Assembly (NCBI GenBank): GCA_907163375.1
Contig: CAJQUW010006093.1
Location: 24,268 to 88,267 of the forward strand
Direction of reading: 5' to 3'
Source: Prostheceraeus crozeri
Lineage: Eukaryota; Platyhelminthes; Polycladida; Euryleptidae
DNA: 64,000 nt
Part shown: in pieces, positions 1 to 12,534 of the stretch
How positions within the stretch are numbered: position 1 is the stretch's first letter
How the letters are laid out: each line of letters opens with the position of its first letter
Notes under the pieces: generated by a model
The model's database searches: none
Told to the model about the DNA's origin: nothing
What the model saw: the letters and a program-made list of their open reading frames with translations, nothing else
Position numbers and translations under genes: made by a program

Positions 1-1307
1 CTGCAACTGGCACTTCATCTGTAATGTGTGTTTTTCAATTGAACAGCATATATGACAACTGGTAAAAGAGAAAATTAATTTTGTAATTCATCGAGCATCT
101 AAATTCTTAAGTATTGCTGCGCGGCTTCAATGTCCCTGTTTATGGAAAGAAAGCAGCTTCTTCAACATGCAATACTAAGAGAATTGAGAAGTGTTCAAAA
201 GAGGTGGAACTGCTATAAACACAGCTATTGAACACATGAATGAGAGGGAGGACTCTAAGATAACTCTAATTAAATGAATGATTAATCATCTTCAACGCGA
301 TAAACGAACTCTGTTTTGCCAATTGAACTGCTTAAGTAAGCATTCAAGTGATGTAAAATAGACTTACACCCTATTTTTGGGAAGAACTTCTGAGACATTA
401 AGTTTTGCACATTAAGTACAGAAAATGAATATTTTAGGTTTCTGTACTTTTATGAGACAGTCTGAAGCCAACAAATGAGGTACTCTGCTTTGAGAGATTT
501 CTTCATTCGTTATATTCGGTAGTCAAAATTATCTGCTTGCGAAGAAAAGGTTGTGGGCTTGACATGAGCTAGGATTTAGGAGGAGGCTACGAAGCATCTT
601 TCAAGGAAGCTAAATAGGCGTTATTACAGTAACAAATGAATACTATAACAAACATTTAAGAATGATAAGGTAAAGCAGGAAATTGTAGCGTAATAACTTA
701 ATTGTCATAAAGTGAAACGTGATAATAATGCAGAGCAACATTGACTCAGGTCATCATCCCTGACAATCGTAGTGTTGTGTGTCCCTCACAATTCGCGCAT
801 TTATTAATATCATTTATATTGTTTCATAAGTCATTTCTTGTATGTGATCTGATCATCGCAAAAGAGCCAAAAATAACACTTTTATTTAACATTTATTGGT
901 CTCCCTTTTTGGTAGAAGATATTTATATTAGATGCTCCGCGTGCGTGTCAAAGAATGGATGTCTGTCGGTTCCGAAGTGGCTGAGTGCGTTCCGAAGTGG
1001 ATGTCTGTCAGTTCAATGCAACAGCGTTCAAACAAGTCTCCACGTCAAATATCGCCAGACATTTTCAAGGCTAGTCTTATCGCATTGACTGTAGCATCAG
1101 AAAATCTACCTCTATCAAAAAGTGTATTTCACCTTACGAAGTATTCGCTGCCGAGAGAGTGGCCATTGAGTGGTTTAACCCTTACTTGTGCGTACAAGAG
1201 GATCGAATATTTAGGTCTGTACTTCTCTTCTGTAGTTTCGCTTCTTCTTCGTGTGAAGTGCAGCTTCTCAGATCACTGATGGTGATCTTTACGCTTTTAA
1301 CACCGAC
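1..1307. other. No supported gene
   Basis: I see no gene in this stretch. Two overlapping 115-residue open frames near 741-1279 have no recognisable motif and unremarkable composition. A short imperfect repeat around TTCCGAAGTGG occurs at about 970-1000. Confidence 0.5.
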
Positions 1308-1800
1308 TTAAGCAAGAAATTTCCCCACCGATGGAGCAAAGAAACCGCGGCATCCCACTTCAAAGGGCATGAGCTCACATTTCCACCCTTGATTCCGAGT
1401 CCCTTCGGCAAGTTCTTCATATTTGGCAGCTTTCCTCTTATGGGAATCCTCAACGTTCTCTTCCCAGGGAACGGTCAGTTTGCCCATAATCATTCTCTTC
1501 CCTACCGTATCGATCAACGCTAGATGAGGCCGTTGGTCAGATAGGGACAATTCATGTAGCAGCTGCCTATTCACTCGAACCTCCCACTTCTGCGAACAGA
1601 TCAAAACAGACGAGGAGATTTTCGTCTCTTTGTTTGATCACTCGGCACAAGGTCAATTCCCGTTACATACCTGGAAGGTATCACTGCAAACGAGACTGCT
1701 TCCACAATCCCTTGCAGGACCAAACCGTGCCGGTACGTGTACCATCTGCTCTGCAGTGGCACCAGAGAGGACATGGCAAAGATACGCTATGTAATTTAAT
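1308..1800 (-). pseudogene. LINE 3'-end remnant, endonuclease-like C-terminal domain
   Basis: The minus-strand frame at 1308-1604 contains the pieces RPHLALID, LTVPWEENVEDSHKRK, AKYEEL and FEVGCRGFFAPS in that order. I recognise this pattern from the C-terminal domain of many animal non-LTR retrotransposons, with a PD-(D/E)XK-like layout (RPD...LTVP). Upstream on the same strand, in another frame (about 1690-1790), a YTYRHGLVL-like stretch matches the segment that normally precedes the domain. The pieces lie in different frames, so this is a decayed 3' fragment and not a working gene. The lineage assignment is from memory of the motif and is moderately sure. Confidence 0.5.
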
Positions 1801-1884
1801 GACATATCATTGCAGCACCAATTTTTCTGTTGTCCATTTTTCATTTTCTACCTATACAGGTATCATGACATATCCTGACTGACT

Positions 1885-3043
1885 TTCATTGCACTGTCAC
1901 TTAATCATTGTGATCCTTGATACTCTTAATAAATGACTAGAACGGACAGTGACATTGAAAACAATAGAAGGTCGTGGTCATACGGTGTCAATTATTGACA
2001 ATCAATTACTGACATAGGAAATTACCGGCAGTTTATCAGTGTACTTTGTAAATATTCACGGTTATTATCATTTCTCTTCATATACAAACGCATTTTGATG
2101 AAATAATTTACGATACATCGCCTTGCGGCAAGAATCTAAAACTGTACTATGTCTCAGTAATTTTACGTCTTCTAAAGATCTCTCAATCGGCGCATAACCA
2201 ATCGGATGAAATTACCATCAACAAACAGCTGCTGTCCATCTTAGGGCTGTTTTACACATGCGACTTTTTGTTTACGTTTAAGAAGTAATCTGAACGATGC
2301 AAGTTTTTGAGAAAACGATTTATCGTTGAGAATATTAGACTGCTGCGAGCAGCAGATATGTTACACATACAGGGCGATTTTATTTCAATTTATTGTTTTA
2401 GTTATCGCGCTAGTGTGAACGGACACGACACATTTTCATGTCTAACATGAAAGCCAGAGAGAAGAAAAGATCTGTCCTAGCATCATGTTTAGCTCAGGGC
2501 ATGCGATCTGGAGTACATGTGGATATTGTGCTCCAGATATATTTTCTTTTACAGTGCAGCATCCTTGAAAAGATTGAGTTGCTTGCTTTGAATGAATGAA
2601 GGGTGGACATTAAGTGTTAGAGGGAGTAAGTATTGTGTCACTCGATTCTATCAGTGATTGCCGCCTTTATTTTGATACCATAAGTGGCCTATCTTTCACT
2701 TCACAATGAGCACATTATGCAACTGGTAGGAATATCCTAAAACAAATATACGGGGCGTGTCATATTTGCTTTTCTGAAATATCTTCTAGCCTCCACAGAG
2801 TGTATTCTTTTTTTATACTAACAACATCTTTATACATCTAACAATTTTAGATTTCATGGACATAAATAACTATACAATAACACGTTTATTTTGCTAATTT
2901 TTCTGCTTACAATCCACTACACGCTTCGTTTGTTATGCAAGCATCTTCAGTGGAATGACGCAATTGGGTTGTCGAGTAAACTTTAAGCTTAACATGCAGC
3001 AGTCATCAAATCAATATTTAATTGCTTCAGACAGGAATTTTTT
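1885..3043. other. No supported gene
   Basis: Nothing coding is seen. A GGGCTGTTTTACAC segment near 2246 resembles the inverse of GTGTAAACAGCCC near 58008, perhaps ends of one old DNA transposon family, but no element could be delimited. Confidence 0.4.
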
Positions 3044-3226
3044 CATAGCTATGTACAAGTGAAAGTAGGCTCTCTCTTTAGTTTTTGCAAGAGTTGAAAA
3101 CAATGCTTCTCGTTGATAAAGGGTTGACACCGGAAACATCCGGGACAAAAGCGCCTGTAAATATTTCTTTTAACTCCTGTAAAAAACTAAAGGGAGAGCA
3201 CACTTTTGCTTGTACACAGCTGTAAT
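3044..3226. repeat. Imperfect inverted repeat, short MITE-like element
   Basis: Arms of about 50 bp (3044-3095 and 3172-3226) are inverted copies of each other, sharing TGTACAAG, GCTCTC and CTTTAGTTTTT in order. The roughly 75-bp centre contains TTGATAAAGGGTTGACACC followed by GGAAAC, a layout faintly like a decayed hammerhead core. No target duplication is clear, so the family is unknown. Confidence 0.5.
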
Positions 3227-3945
3227 CAATTGACGGATCACTTTATTATTATCGTTTTGTACATCGGCTTCGTAGTCATTCTCATTCAGAGCAGAAATCT
3301 CATTTGTAATTCTCCGTGCATGACCATGCTGAATCAGCACGGCGAAAAGTCGTCTTGAATTATCATCATTTCAGTATCCGAATAACAAATTGATATTTGT
3401 TTCATTAATCTGATTTTTCATAAACAGTTTTATGTCGCACATTGTCCCTTTAACAGTTCAGCTTATTTAGAAAATGCAACGTGTAGTAATTGTTTTTTGA
3501 GTTGAGGAGTATATGTGGTAAAGAACATTATAGTCATACACTGTAAATCGCTCAATACCAATCACATACGAAGTATGCATACCAAAATATCTTTTTGGTA
3601 TATTTCTGTATATATTTGTATGCTTTTCATATGTTATTTCAAGTGTGGTGTGCTTTACATACTAAAACCATACCAGCACAATGTTAAAAGAAAGCATAAA
3701 TCATGTCCAAAGTATGTTGATTTCAGGCCCTTTGTCAATAAAGATCACACTAATGTTACTACTGTTCTGTAAGTAGTGAGATAATGACATTCAAGAGTCA
3801 AACTTTCAATACTGAATTCAATTTTGATATATGTACGTAATATATAATATAATATGATAACAATAATTAATAATAACAATAATATATATTATTAACCTTT
3901 TCACTACGGTAAGCTTTTAGCAGTCATTCCCTCAAAATACGGCAG

Positions 3946-4072
3946 GCATACCAGGTATGCCATGGATAAGCATCATTCAAAATACGGTAAGCGAATCTGG
4001 CATACCAGGTATGCCATGACAAATCATCTCTCTAAAATACGGTAAGGAAATCTGGCATACCTGGTATGCCAG
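3946..4072. repeat. Subterminal palindromes of the piggyBac element
   Basis: Near-identical 17-bp palindromes GGCATACCAGGTATGCC (or with T in the centre) occur at about 3946, 4000 and 4053, each about 50 bp apart and followed or preceded by AAAATACGGTAAG. A fourth copy sits at 6322-6341 next to the right end. Subterminal repeats of this kind are usually transposase-binding sites, which is the inferred role here. Confidence 0.75.
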
Positions 4073-4303
4073 ATTCATGTTTTTAGATGAGAATCAATGT
4101 TTTATCGTCATTTGTGCACATATCTCTAGATATTGACTTAGGGAAACACATCCACCGTAGAATGCGCTTTCGAACAATAACAAGTTCGTCAGAATCGGCC
4201 GTGAATAAGTCGCTTTTGATTAGACAATTTGCACTCACAGCGTTGCAGGTCAATTAGGCGGGAGAACACGCATTCATTTCTGCATTTAGTACAACCAAGG
4301 ACC

Positions 4304-6044
4304 ATGTCGCGATCCTCAAGAGCTGCCAAGTCTAGCGCAATTAACAATTTATTCCATCACCCGGCGCACAGTCCCATCAATTCAGATGAAGAGCCGACAT
4401 ATTCTCATGAAGGTGACGAAGACAGTTCTAGTGAGGATGAGGCTGAAATCCAAAATCCTGGTGATTGGCATTTTGTTGAGCCAGATAGAGACTCGCGTTT
4501 GACTGATATGCCTGAATTCTTAGGCACACCTGGCATAAACCCTTTACTTGATGTTCCTGAAAATGTTGAAGATATTTCATTTTTCGTTGATTTGTTCATG
4601 TCATCTAAATTGTTTTCCACAATAGCGAAATGGACAAATGAGAGGCATGAGATATATCGCAGCGATAATGAACTCGCAAAGGAATGGGAAAGCGTGACGG
4701 AAGATGAAATGCGGAAATATTTCGGATTATCTCTACTCATGGGACTTAGCAAGAAGCCAGAACTTCACCTTTGCTGGAGCAAAGACGAAAAATACTTCAG
4801 TCCTTTCTTTGAACGAATGGAGTGCTTGCCACGAGACCGATTTTTCTCAATAACTAAATTTGTTCGCTTTGCATCCTACAACTCGCTTTCTACTGATTCA
4901 AAGAGTGAAGATAAAATTCTGCCTTTTTGTGATATGGTTCGTGATATTTGTATGAATAACTACCTGCCTGAACGTGAAATTTCTGTTGATGAGACTGTGC
5001 TTTTATTCAAAGGTAGATTGCACTTTCGGCAATATGTGCCAAATAAGCGCGCCCGCTACGGTTTGAAAACTTTTGTCTTGTCTGAGGCGAGTACTGGATA
5101 GGATACGTTTGGAATTTTCTTCTGTATTCTGGAAAAAACACTTGGGATGATGAAATAAACTGCTCATTGAAGAAGTCCGAACAAGCTGTTCAACTTTCTC
5201 GTCCGCTCTTTGATTTGGGATATCACATTTTCCTCGACAATTGGTTTTCTTCATGTGCTCTCGCCGAATATCTCTTGGAATATGATACGTTACTTACTGG
5301 AACCATCCGCAGCAACAGAGGCCCACCGCCTCAATTACGCAATCGCAATTTTCAAGCGCAGCAATGTCTTTTTATGCGCAAGGGTGACGTACTAATCAGT
5401 CGATATGATGACAAAAAAGCAAGCGGAAAAAACTGATCTACGTGATAGATTCTTTTTCCCACGCTGGTACCACGGAAGTTGTGTCCCGCTGAAAGGATAG
5501 AGTTTCAACTTCTGTCAGCAAATCCAACTCAGTTTTGCTCTACAATAAAAACATGGGCGGGGTAGATCTCGCAGACAGATGCCTGGAACCATATTCCCCC
5601 ACATGAAAAACATACAAGTGGTTTACCAAATACGCTATTTACCTAATTCATATATTGGTCAGAAATTCTTTTGTTCTTTATCAAAGGTAGGGTGGCTCAC
5701 TTACTTTTCTACGCTACACAGACAAAGTCATTGAATATCTCGTACTTGAAACTGGCTCTGCTCGCAAACGAAAACCTAACCGTCGTCGACTGATTGAAAC
5801 TAGCGGAGAATCTCAACAAGCAAACAACTCTGGAGCGCGAATGTCGCTTGCAAATAGCCAGGAGCATTGTTTGGAAAAGATTCCAGCTACTGATTTGATC
5901 TCAAAGCACCAGAAGAGATGCAGAATCTGTTTTAAAGATGGTTTTCGAAAGATGTCACGGTTCCAATGCACTGCCTGTGCGGGAAAACCTGGAGTGTACT
6001 CAACTGGAAAGTGCTTCCAACTTTTTCACTCGATTAGCTTGTGA
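4304..6044 (+). pseudogene. piggyBac transposase, broken
   Basis: The likely start is the ATG at 4304 (context ACCATGT), opening with an S/A-rich, then acidic N-terminus. The first frame reaches the DDE core with SVDETVLLFKGR (first Asp) and PNKRARYG, and ends at a stop at 5099-5101. Other frames continue with FLDNWFSS (second Asp, near 5235), MGGVDLADR (third Asp, near 5560) and a C-terminal cysteine-rich finger RCRIC...CTAC...CFQLFH that ends at 6044. At least two frame changes plus internal stops separate these parts, so no full enzyme can be made. The domain order is that of a complete piggyBac transposase of roughly 560-580 residues. Confidence 0.9.
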
Positions 6045-7044
6045 TTGTTATTAACTGCTACCAACAATGAATAAGAGTTAAGTTTGTTGATGATTATGTA
6101 AGATCGAGTTTGCTTTAATATTTTTAGAAGATTTTCATAAATTGCAGTTTTATTCACTAGCTTAACCTCATGTTTAGTGTTTAGTTATTTACAACAAAAC
6201 ATACCTCGACAGGCAAAATTAACCGTATTATAGAGAAATGACTTCGTTGTCAGTTCAATAGACAATCGTAAAATGCGCGCGTAATGGGGAAAACCTTACC
6301 GCTGCTGGCGGAATGATTTGCATGGCATACCTGGTATGCCAGCCGTAGTGAAAAGGTTAAGCATTTCATAAATAATCAATAAGTATTCAACGATCAACAA
6401 TTATGCATTATGCAATTTTGAAATTAAGTATATTATCAATCCGAAATAAAAACACATTATAATTCATGAACGCAAAAATAGTTATGTTTGAGATATATAA
6501 GTCTACATGATTGCACGAAAGTAATCGTTTGAATAAACTGATGTCAATTATCTTGGTTCATAAAGTAGAGCTGACTAAGCGTCCTGTTAATGTTGCTAGA
6601 CAACTAGGAACGATGACATACTCGTGGAGCATAAAATTCACAATAAATCTAATCTAGTTAAATATCATACTATCAAACAAAAAATATTCGCCACTTGTAC
6701 TACCAAAAAAGTTATTTGACAGTAGTATGTAATACATACAATTTTTTGCTATGTGACTTAAAGCTCTACATACCAGAGGGATACAAATGAGAATGAATTT
6801 GCATCGGTTCTCGTATATAAAATACACCAATAACTCGTATTTCAGTGTAAAACAGCCAATCACAGATAGAATAGTTCGCATCGCTACATACCAATCACAT
6901 ACGAAAGTAAGTGAGGCTTCGTATGAAAAACACGCCAGATATCTGTAAGCATACGAGAATCTCTCATCAGATGTTAGTTTCAAGTTGTATCTGATTTTGG
7001 TATACGTTTATATGTAATTTTCGTATCCAGCGATTTACATTGTA

Positions 7045-8230
7045 GAATAACATTTAGAAGGCACTAAGTCTGAAAATATGTTATCAAAGCTTATTTTCAT
7101 TTGTCGTAAATTTTAAATCCCATAAATTCATTGAAAAATTAAAAAGGCCATACATGCATGTGTATCCATGATCCAAGAAATCAGATTCATGCATTTGGAT
7201 GAGGATGAATTCGCGCGTATCTCAAAAATGATATATTCGCATCAATGAGCAAGACACTACTATATCGAGAAAATTGGTTAGGCAAAGTTGCAGAATCTTC
7301 ATTACATTGTCAGTTGTAGATCAATTCTCATGTATGAGCCTTTCTAAATTGCGCACATGTTACTTAGTTCCGCAATAGGACAATTGTAATGTTATAATAA
7401 GCAGTGCCTAATTTGAATTTCGAAAAAGAAATCGCACTAAAGGCCTACAAGGATGAATTTTAACTATGTATATTTATCACGAATGCATCACCCTGCGACT
7501 ATGTTATGGCATTATAATACATTGCTTGATTGATTCGTCCGTATTCATTGCATAAAGCATGAGAAAGAGCATTTGCTATTAGATAAGTTCTATAGCACCT
7601 TTACTTGAAATAAAAATCGAGCGGCATCACGCATTATTACTCTAAATATTTCACTCTGAATGCATCGACATCAAGTATTTGCCTCTAACAGCTGGAAAAG
7701 AAACAAATATCGGTTTTGATGCCGCAAGTATTCCATTCAGAAATGCAAACAGTGAAATTTAACGGCGCTAGATTACTGAAATAAAACAAACGAGAAATTA
7801 TTATTCGAAAATAAAGTAAATATTAAGATGCTAGATGTGACATTTTCGTATGCTATTAATACACATAGAAAACTACCTTGCATTTATTCTGTATGTTTTC
7901 GTTTTTGTCCGTTAGTAGATGCACTTTTGAAATAAATTCATGCATTAAGGATGGCTTTTAATTGTGAAATATATGCATATCTGGTATGGTGAAGTTATGG
8001 GGAAGTTTGATTTATAATGTGAAAGATTCGTACATTGGCGGATGTTCGTGGGCACCACTTAGAATTTATCAATACATTAATAGTAGTAGTGAGTTTTATT
8101 GATGACTGGAAATCGCACAATGACATTCTTGGTACACGAGTTAGAAGCAGGATATTTAGATAAAGACACATTTGATTACAAGGTTCATAAAATATTTATT
8201 TATCAGAATCACTCAAGTTGGTAGCATTGG
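7045..8230. other. No supported gene
   Basis: AT-rich sequence without a convincing open frame. The last 150-200 bases are probably the 3' untranslated part of the minus-strand LINE that begins its coding remnant at 8231. Confidence 0.4.
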
Positions 8231-9446
8231 TCATAAATGGAAAAAGAATCGAGAAAGTGCGTAACTTCGACAAAATAAAGTACGAAATTTCTTCGATCGT
8301 GGTAAAACTGCAGGTGCGAAAGGAGCAAGGATATGATGCGGGTCGTTGAAAATACCCTTGAACAACTTCTTGGAGATAGCAAATCGTCGGTTAGAGATCG
8401 ATGTAGGTGTACACTTTGTCACTTGCACTTGGTATATGCACCATCAAAGTAAATGATTCTGTGAGCGATCAATTCGATCAAGTTGCAAAGACAATTTCGC
8501 ATTCAAGCCACAATGATTGATCGGATATATGCTGTGTGGAATGTGTGGAGCTCCTCTTGAGTAACAAGAGGTTTTAGCATCCTCAAGACATGATTTCTTG
8601 ATGCTGATTTCGAGCGAGTAGTGTCAATATGTTGTGAAAAAGTTAACTTTCTGTCTAATGTAACCCCACGAATATCTTAGTTAGGCACCAATGCTAAACT
8701 CTTTGGACCTCCTCTTTGGGACACAGTGCGTGATGTCATCGGAATGTCTGAGTCGCACGGAGAGGAATTTGTCGTCGGCATATTTCACTACATGTGTATC
8801 ATGACCAGCTGGTTTAAAAGGATCTGTGAACATACAGAAAAGGCATGGCCCTATGATAGAGCCCTGTATCACCCCAGAAGTAATCCCATACGATTCACTA
8901 CAGGAACCATCGACGCGAATAGTTATTCCGATTGCTGAGATAGTCACATACTCAAAGAATGAATCTATGTGGCATTCCAACGTCGACGAGCTTATCAATC
9001 AGCAGATTTTGGGGCATGTGATCGAATGCTTTGGAAAAATCGATGCTGATAATCGCAACAGCAAGAGTCGATGCGTCATCAAGTTGTCGGGAAACATATT
9101 CATGGAAATCAATAACGGCTGTAACAGTGGAGACTTGGGGACGGAAACCATACCAAACTTCAAAACTTGTTTGAAGATTGTCTACAATGCACTTTCCCTA
9201 CAGTAGTGGGGAGAATCGTGATCGATCGCATATTCTCAATTTTAATAGGGTAGGATTTCGGTGCTGGAATAGTTACACCAGATTTGAGTGCAAGTGGAAA
9301 TATTCTCGAGCGGATAGAGTTTTTGATGATGGCATGTATGTACACTGCAACCAGGTCGGCCAGTTTTCTACACACTGTATTGGGGCATCATCGCGAGATT
9401 TTGCGACACCTGATTCCTTAGATATGTTCCTATATCATTTATGGAT

Positions 9447-9454
9447 ATATGAAT
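9447..9454. repeat. 8-bp target duplication of the P element, left
   Basis: ATATGAAT directly left of the element end CAGGGATATCT; the same eight bases follow the right end at 11997-12004. Eight-base target duplications are diagnostic for P elements and hAT elements. Confidence 0.9.
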
Positions 9455-11996
9455 CAGGGATATCTAGACTACGGGATGCGAAGGCTCAATACTGAGTGAT
9501 CTGAAATCTTACGAGGTGCGGCCTGACATGCAATTGACATTTTCTAATGTATTTGATATCTAGCGCCATACACCGAGCGTGCGAATTATGTGCAACGCCG
9601 TCAACTGTCACAGATCTGTGATCAGTCTCAATGTTATGCACTCCAAAACTCAATGGGGAAGTTTCTTAAACAATAAATTAGTAAAATGCGTCATCTCTCG
9701 AGTTGACTGGAACGCGTTGTCAGCATCACTGTGATTCACCTCGGAAATGCTGTACACTGCACTGTTGTGTAGACTTTTTCCTGCGCAGCTATCGATTACT
9801 ACACGAGTTTATTATGTTAGACCAAAACAACATCGCCTCAGATTGAACATATGGGTTGGAAATGCTGTGTGCCTCTGTATCGCTCGGGCTATAAGACCAA
9901 TATACATGTACAAGAAAAGGTTTCTTTCTATGCTTTTCCGACGGATAATGATCAAAAAATTAAGTGGTTACGTTCAATCAAACGTGCTGACCTGGATAAA
10001 TTTGGCATTAAGCATGATTATGTACCAACGGAATCATCTCGTGTCTGCTCTCGTCACTTCTGTTGGAAGGATTTTATTCGCGAAAGCTGTGATACAAACG
10101 TCACAAGGTTATCGAAGCGTCATAGATCTGAATTGAAAATTCTTCAGTTAAAGTCACTCGCAATTCCTTCTATTTTTGAAGACTATCCCACTTCATCACA
10201 ACCAACGACATCTACAGAAAGTGCACAACGGCATGATCCTCCAACAGCATCTTCACGATTTCAGAGACAAATTAAGCTGACCACTTGAAAGATATCGAAG
10301 AGAATTTTTTCTTGTCTGACCGACTGGATGGGTTTGACAGTCTATGTCAACGACTTCCTAGTATATCCCTGCCATCAGATTTTTCATTTTATCAAAAATC
10401 CGATTGTGTACTATTCCTCTATATTCCAGCTGAATCTTTCGACCGCGGAGGTACTCCAGGGATTCAATGTTTTGTGCAGATTTTTAGAGACATGACTTTC
10501 GATTGCTTCAATGGTGGCTGCAGATTGAATTCCAGCTTGTTTTCCCATCTTCTCGAAGTCAAAGATATAATTTCTTCAGAAACAGAGATAGCCAACGTAC
10601 TCGCCACAATAAAATCGTTTTCATCATCGAATAATGATAGTAACGTGAATATTCTTATTGAAATTGCGCGAAATTCATTACAACAGTGTCTGGTACAACT
10701 CCAGGACGAAAATCCTGATTTCATTGGATTAAATTCATTAGATTAAATTCAGATTTCATTCAAAGTCAGTACATGCACGGCGTTACTCACCGAGCCTTAT
10801 TTTGATTTCTTTTTTGTGGAGTATGACTATCTTCGTTGTACAAACGGCTGCGTCAATTATTTTGTCTTCCAACTCAAAAGTGGCTTCAAAACATGTCTTC
10901 CGGTATTACGGTATATCCATTCCTACTTGATCGAGAATACATCAAATCACGTGTAGCTGCATTTCAAGATGTTGAAAAGGTCGTTCTACTGATGATCGAC
11001 GAGGTCTACTATGTAGCGAGTCGAGTAGAATTATCAAAAGGTACTGTTCAAACTACTGTTCTATCGGATCGCGATACTCAAAATGACTTTGAGCACACCT
11101 GGCTTGCAGCACGACTCAATTGCGTTTGCATGACGACTCAATTGAAGAGGTATCCATTGCACGTCGAAATGTGATTTTCTATGTTGCAGGATACATTGGC
11201 AGATCGATCAGTCGACTGCATCACTGTGAAGCTTGTAAGTTGCTTCTTCTTGAGCCCTCTTCCGTAGAATCGACATCTGATGATGAAAGTCATGCAGATA
11301 ATGAGCTCGAAATGAGCTTTTATTTCCTTGGCAGATTGAAGCGGTCTTTCTTACCCATCTGAACTGAATTTTATAATTTGTATGATTTCTTATGTTTTGT
11401 ACCTCGAGATCATCGAAGACAGGGATATTTTCACAAAATTTCTTTCTTGTGGTGATCAGAAGAATGCGTTTATTCATTCAGTTGCAAACGTCGTGCAACG
11501 TCATGACATGTTCAATCATTTGTATGATATTTCATGTCCACGAGGACATAAGATTTTTGATGTGATAAACTGCAAACTGTTCAACTGTTTCATGAAAAAC
11601 CTAATCAAGAAATTGCATCCTGCAAGAGGTGAACCTGTAGTTAATTCATCTCAAACACGGAAGTTAAAGAAATTATCTTCCAATAAAAAGTAATTATGAA
11701 TGTCTGAAAGATATTTTTCCTAATTTCAGGGATATCTGCCTCATTTATTGGTAAAAACATTAAAAGAATATCGTAGCCGAGCTCAGGCTGAATATCTTAG
11801 GCTGTGTTTTTAAAACTTATTTGATAAAAGCAAAATCCGAAATATTGTAGATAAACGCTTTAAAGCCCGTGTAATGTATAGTACGCTATTTAATGAAATG
11901 CAAATTTTTCGGTTACAGAAGTCTACTTATTAAAGTCAGGCCGCAGGATGTAAGTAGTACTCTTAGCCATCATATCCCGTACTTTAGATATCCCTG
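9455..11996 (+). mobile_element. P-element superfamily transposon
   Basis: The 2542-bp element has terminal inverted repeats of about 60-75 bp. The left end starts CAGGGATATCTAGACTACGG and the inverted right end starts CAGGGATATCTAAAGTACGG; both run inward to GCGGCCTGAC. It is flanked by a perfect 8-bp duplication, ATATGAAT. The interior codes for a THAP-finger transposase in several frames. It lies inside the minus-strand LINE remnant, so it arrived later. The perfect target duplication with a broken coding region points to a moderately young but inactive copy. Confidence 0.95.
9851..11693 (+). pseudogene. THAP-domain P-element transposase, broken
   Basis: The frame from 9851 opens with a THAP zinc finger: MGWKCCVPLYRSGY, then RVCSRHF (C-x2-C...C-x2-H) and LAIPSIF in place of the family's AVPTIF, residues 1 to about 105. 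Later frames give the RNase-H-like core with KVVLLMIDEVYYVAS (10970-11010). The conserved C-terminal blocks of P/THAP9 transposases follow: NVIFYVAGYIGRSISRL with CEACKLLLL (11170-11250), and CPRGHKIFDVINCKLFNCFMKN (11540-11610). The parts lie in at least four frames. Some changes could be introns, since P elements have them, but internal stops make it a dead gene. Confidence 0.88.
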
Positions 11997-12534
11997 ATAT
12001 GAATGTCCCAAAATATCATTCATATAGGTATTTATCAAGCACAACGTGGTTCAGAGAAATCGCGTACATATCAGATTCGGACGAAAAGGCTAAGTCTGAA
12101 ACAAAGGTTTCACGAATAGCTTGAAAGACATGATTTACATCACCGAACTTAGATAAATGGTCCAGTTTGTTCTTTTTACTCGCATTTGAGCTTGACCTTT
12201 CCCTAGCAAGATTCCAGATGTTGTTGAAGTTTTTAAATTTGTTTGCCCGTTTGTGCTTTGCATTGGATAAATTTTTTAGCCTTTATCTTTAGTTGTGCGT
12301 AGAAGTCCCACTGCCGATTTCGATAAGCTTCCCATTTGGCATTGATAATTCTTTGTTCTCGCAGTCATCCACTTTTTATCACGATTCGTGAAAGATACAT
12401 AAGAAGTGGGAATATGGGAATCCACAAGACCTCGGAAGGAGTTCAGGAAAAAAAGTTACTACCCACGTAAATGATACATGGTCATTTATATAAATAAATA
12501 CAACACGATCATGACGAATTGTACAGTAGTAATA

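Larger units (their letters stand above)
3896..6356 (+). mobile_element. piggyBac-like DNA transposon (inside copy A)
   Basis: A 2461-bp element is flanked on both sides by TTAA (3892-3895 and 6357-6360), the invariant piggyBac target. The terminal inverted repeats are CCTTTTCACTACGG and its exact inverse CCGTAGTGAAAAGG. Three palindromes built on GGCATACC-A/T-GGTATGCC follow the left end and one precedes the right end. The transposase gene inside is broken. The element interrupts the older TA-flanked transposon whose halves continue on both sides. Confidence 0.95.
3539..7042. mobile_element. Non-autonomous DNA transposon, copy A (TA target)
   Basis: The ends are CACTGTAAATCGCT and its inverse (AGCGATTTACATTG at 7029-7042), each flanked by TA. 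A second copy in the opposite orientation lies at 27254-28815, which confirms both ends. Without the piggyBac insertion the copy is about 1.04 kb. It is rich in CGTATG/CATACG words and carries about 260 bp (roughly 6605-6866) that copy B lacks. No transposase is encoded. The TA target and CACTG ends suggest mobilisation by a Tc1/mariner-like or related enzyme, which is an inference. Confidence 0.8.
8231..12534 (-). pseudogene. CR1-like LINE remnant, split by a P element
   Basis: On the minus strand, reading from high to low coordinates: 12050-12500 holds a piece resembling the linker between endonuclease and RT (KKWMTA..., then RNRQWDFYAQLKIKAKKFI). After the P-element insertion, 9160-9375 holds the RT start (FPLALKSGVTIPAPK), 8681-8998 holds GVIQGSIIGPCLF and the catalytic box KYADD, and 8231-8428 holds the usual C-terminal ISKKLFKGIFNDPHHILAP. 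QGS-I-GP-LF plus YADD is the pattern of the CR1/Jockey side of LINEs. Pieces lie in different frames and stops are frequent, so it is an old dead copy. It was present before the P element, which sits inside it. Confidence 0.8.

Noticed and set aside
741-1279. Two overlapping 115-residue frames
   Set aside because: No recognisable domain, no splice or start context worth trusting; length expected by chance at this composition.
2246-2262. GGGCTGTTTTACAC paired with GTGTAAACAGCCC at about 58008 as ends of one transposon family
   Set aside because: The two sites are 56 kb apart and neither has a matching inverse end nearby.
3100-3150. Hammerhead ribozyme in the centre of the 3044-3226 inverted repeat
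   Set aside because: Only TTGATAA...GGAAAC is present; the invariant CTGATGA core and a closing stem are not convincing.
8726-9495. Plus-strand frames at 8726-8938, 8826-9206 and 9178-9495
   Set aside because: Antisense shadows of the minus-strand LINE reverse transcriptase remnant.
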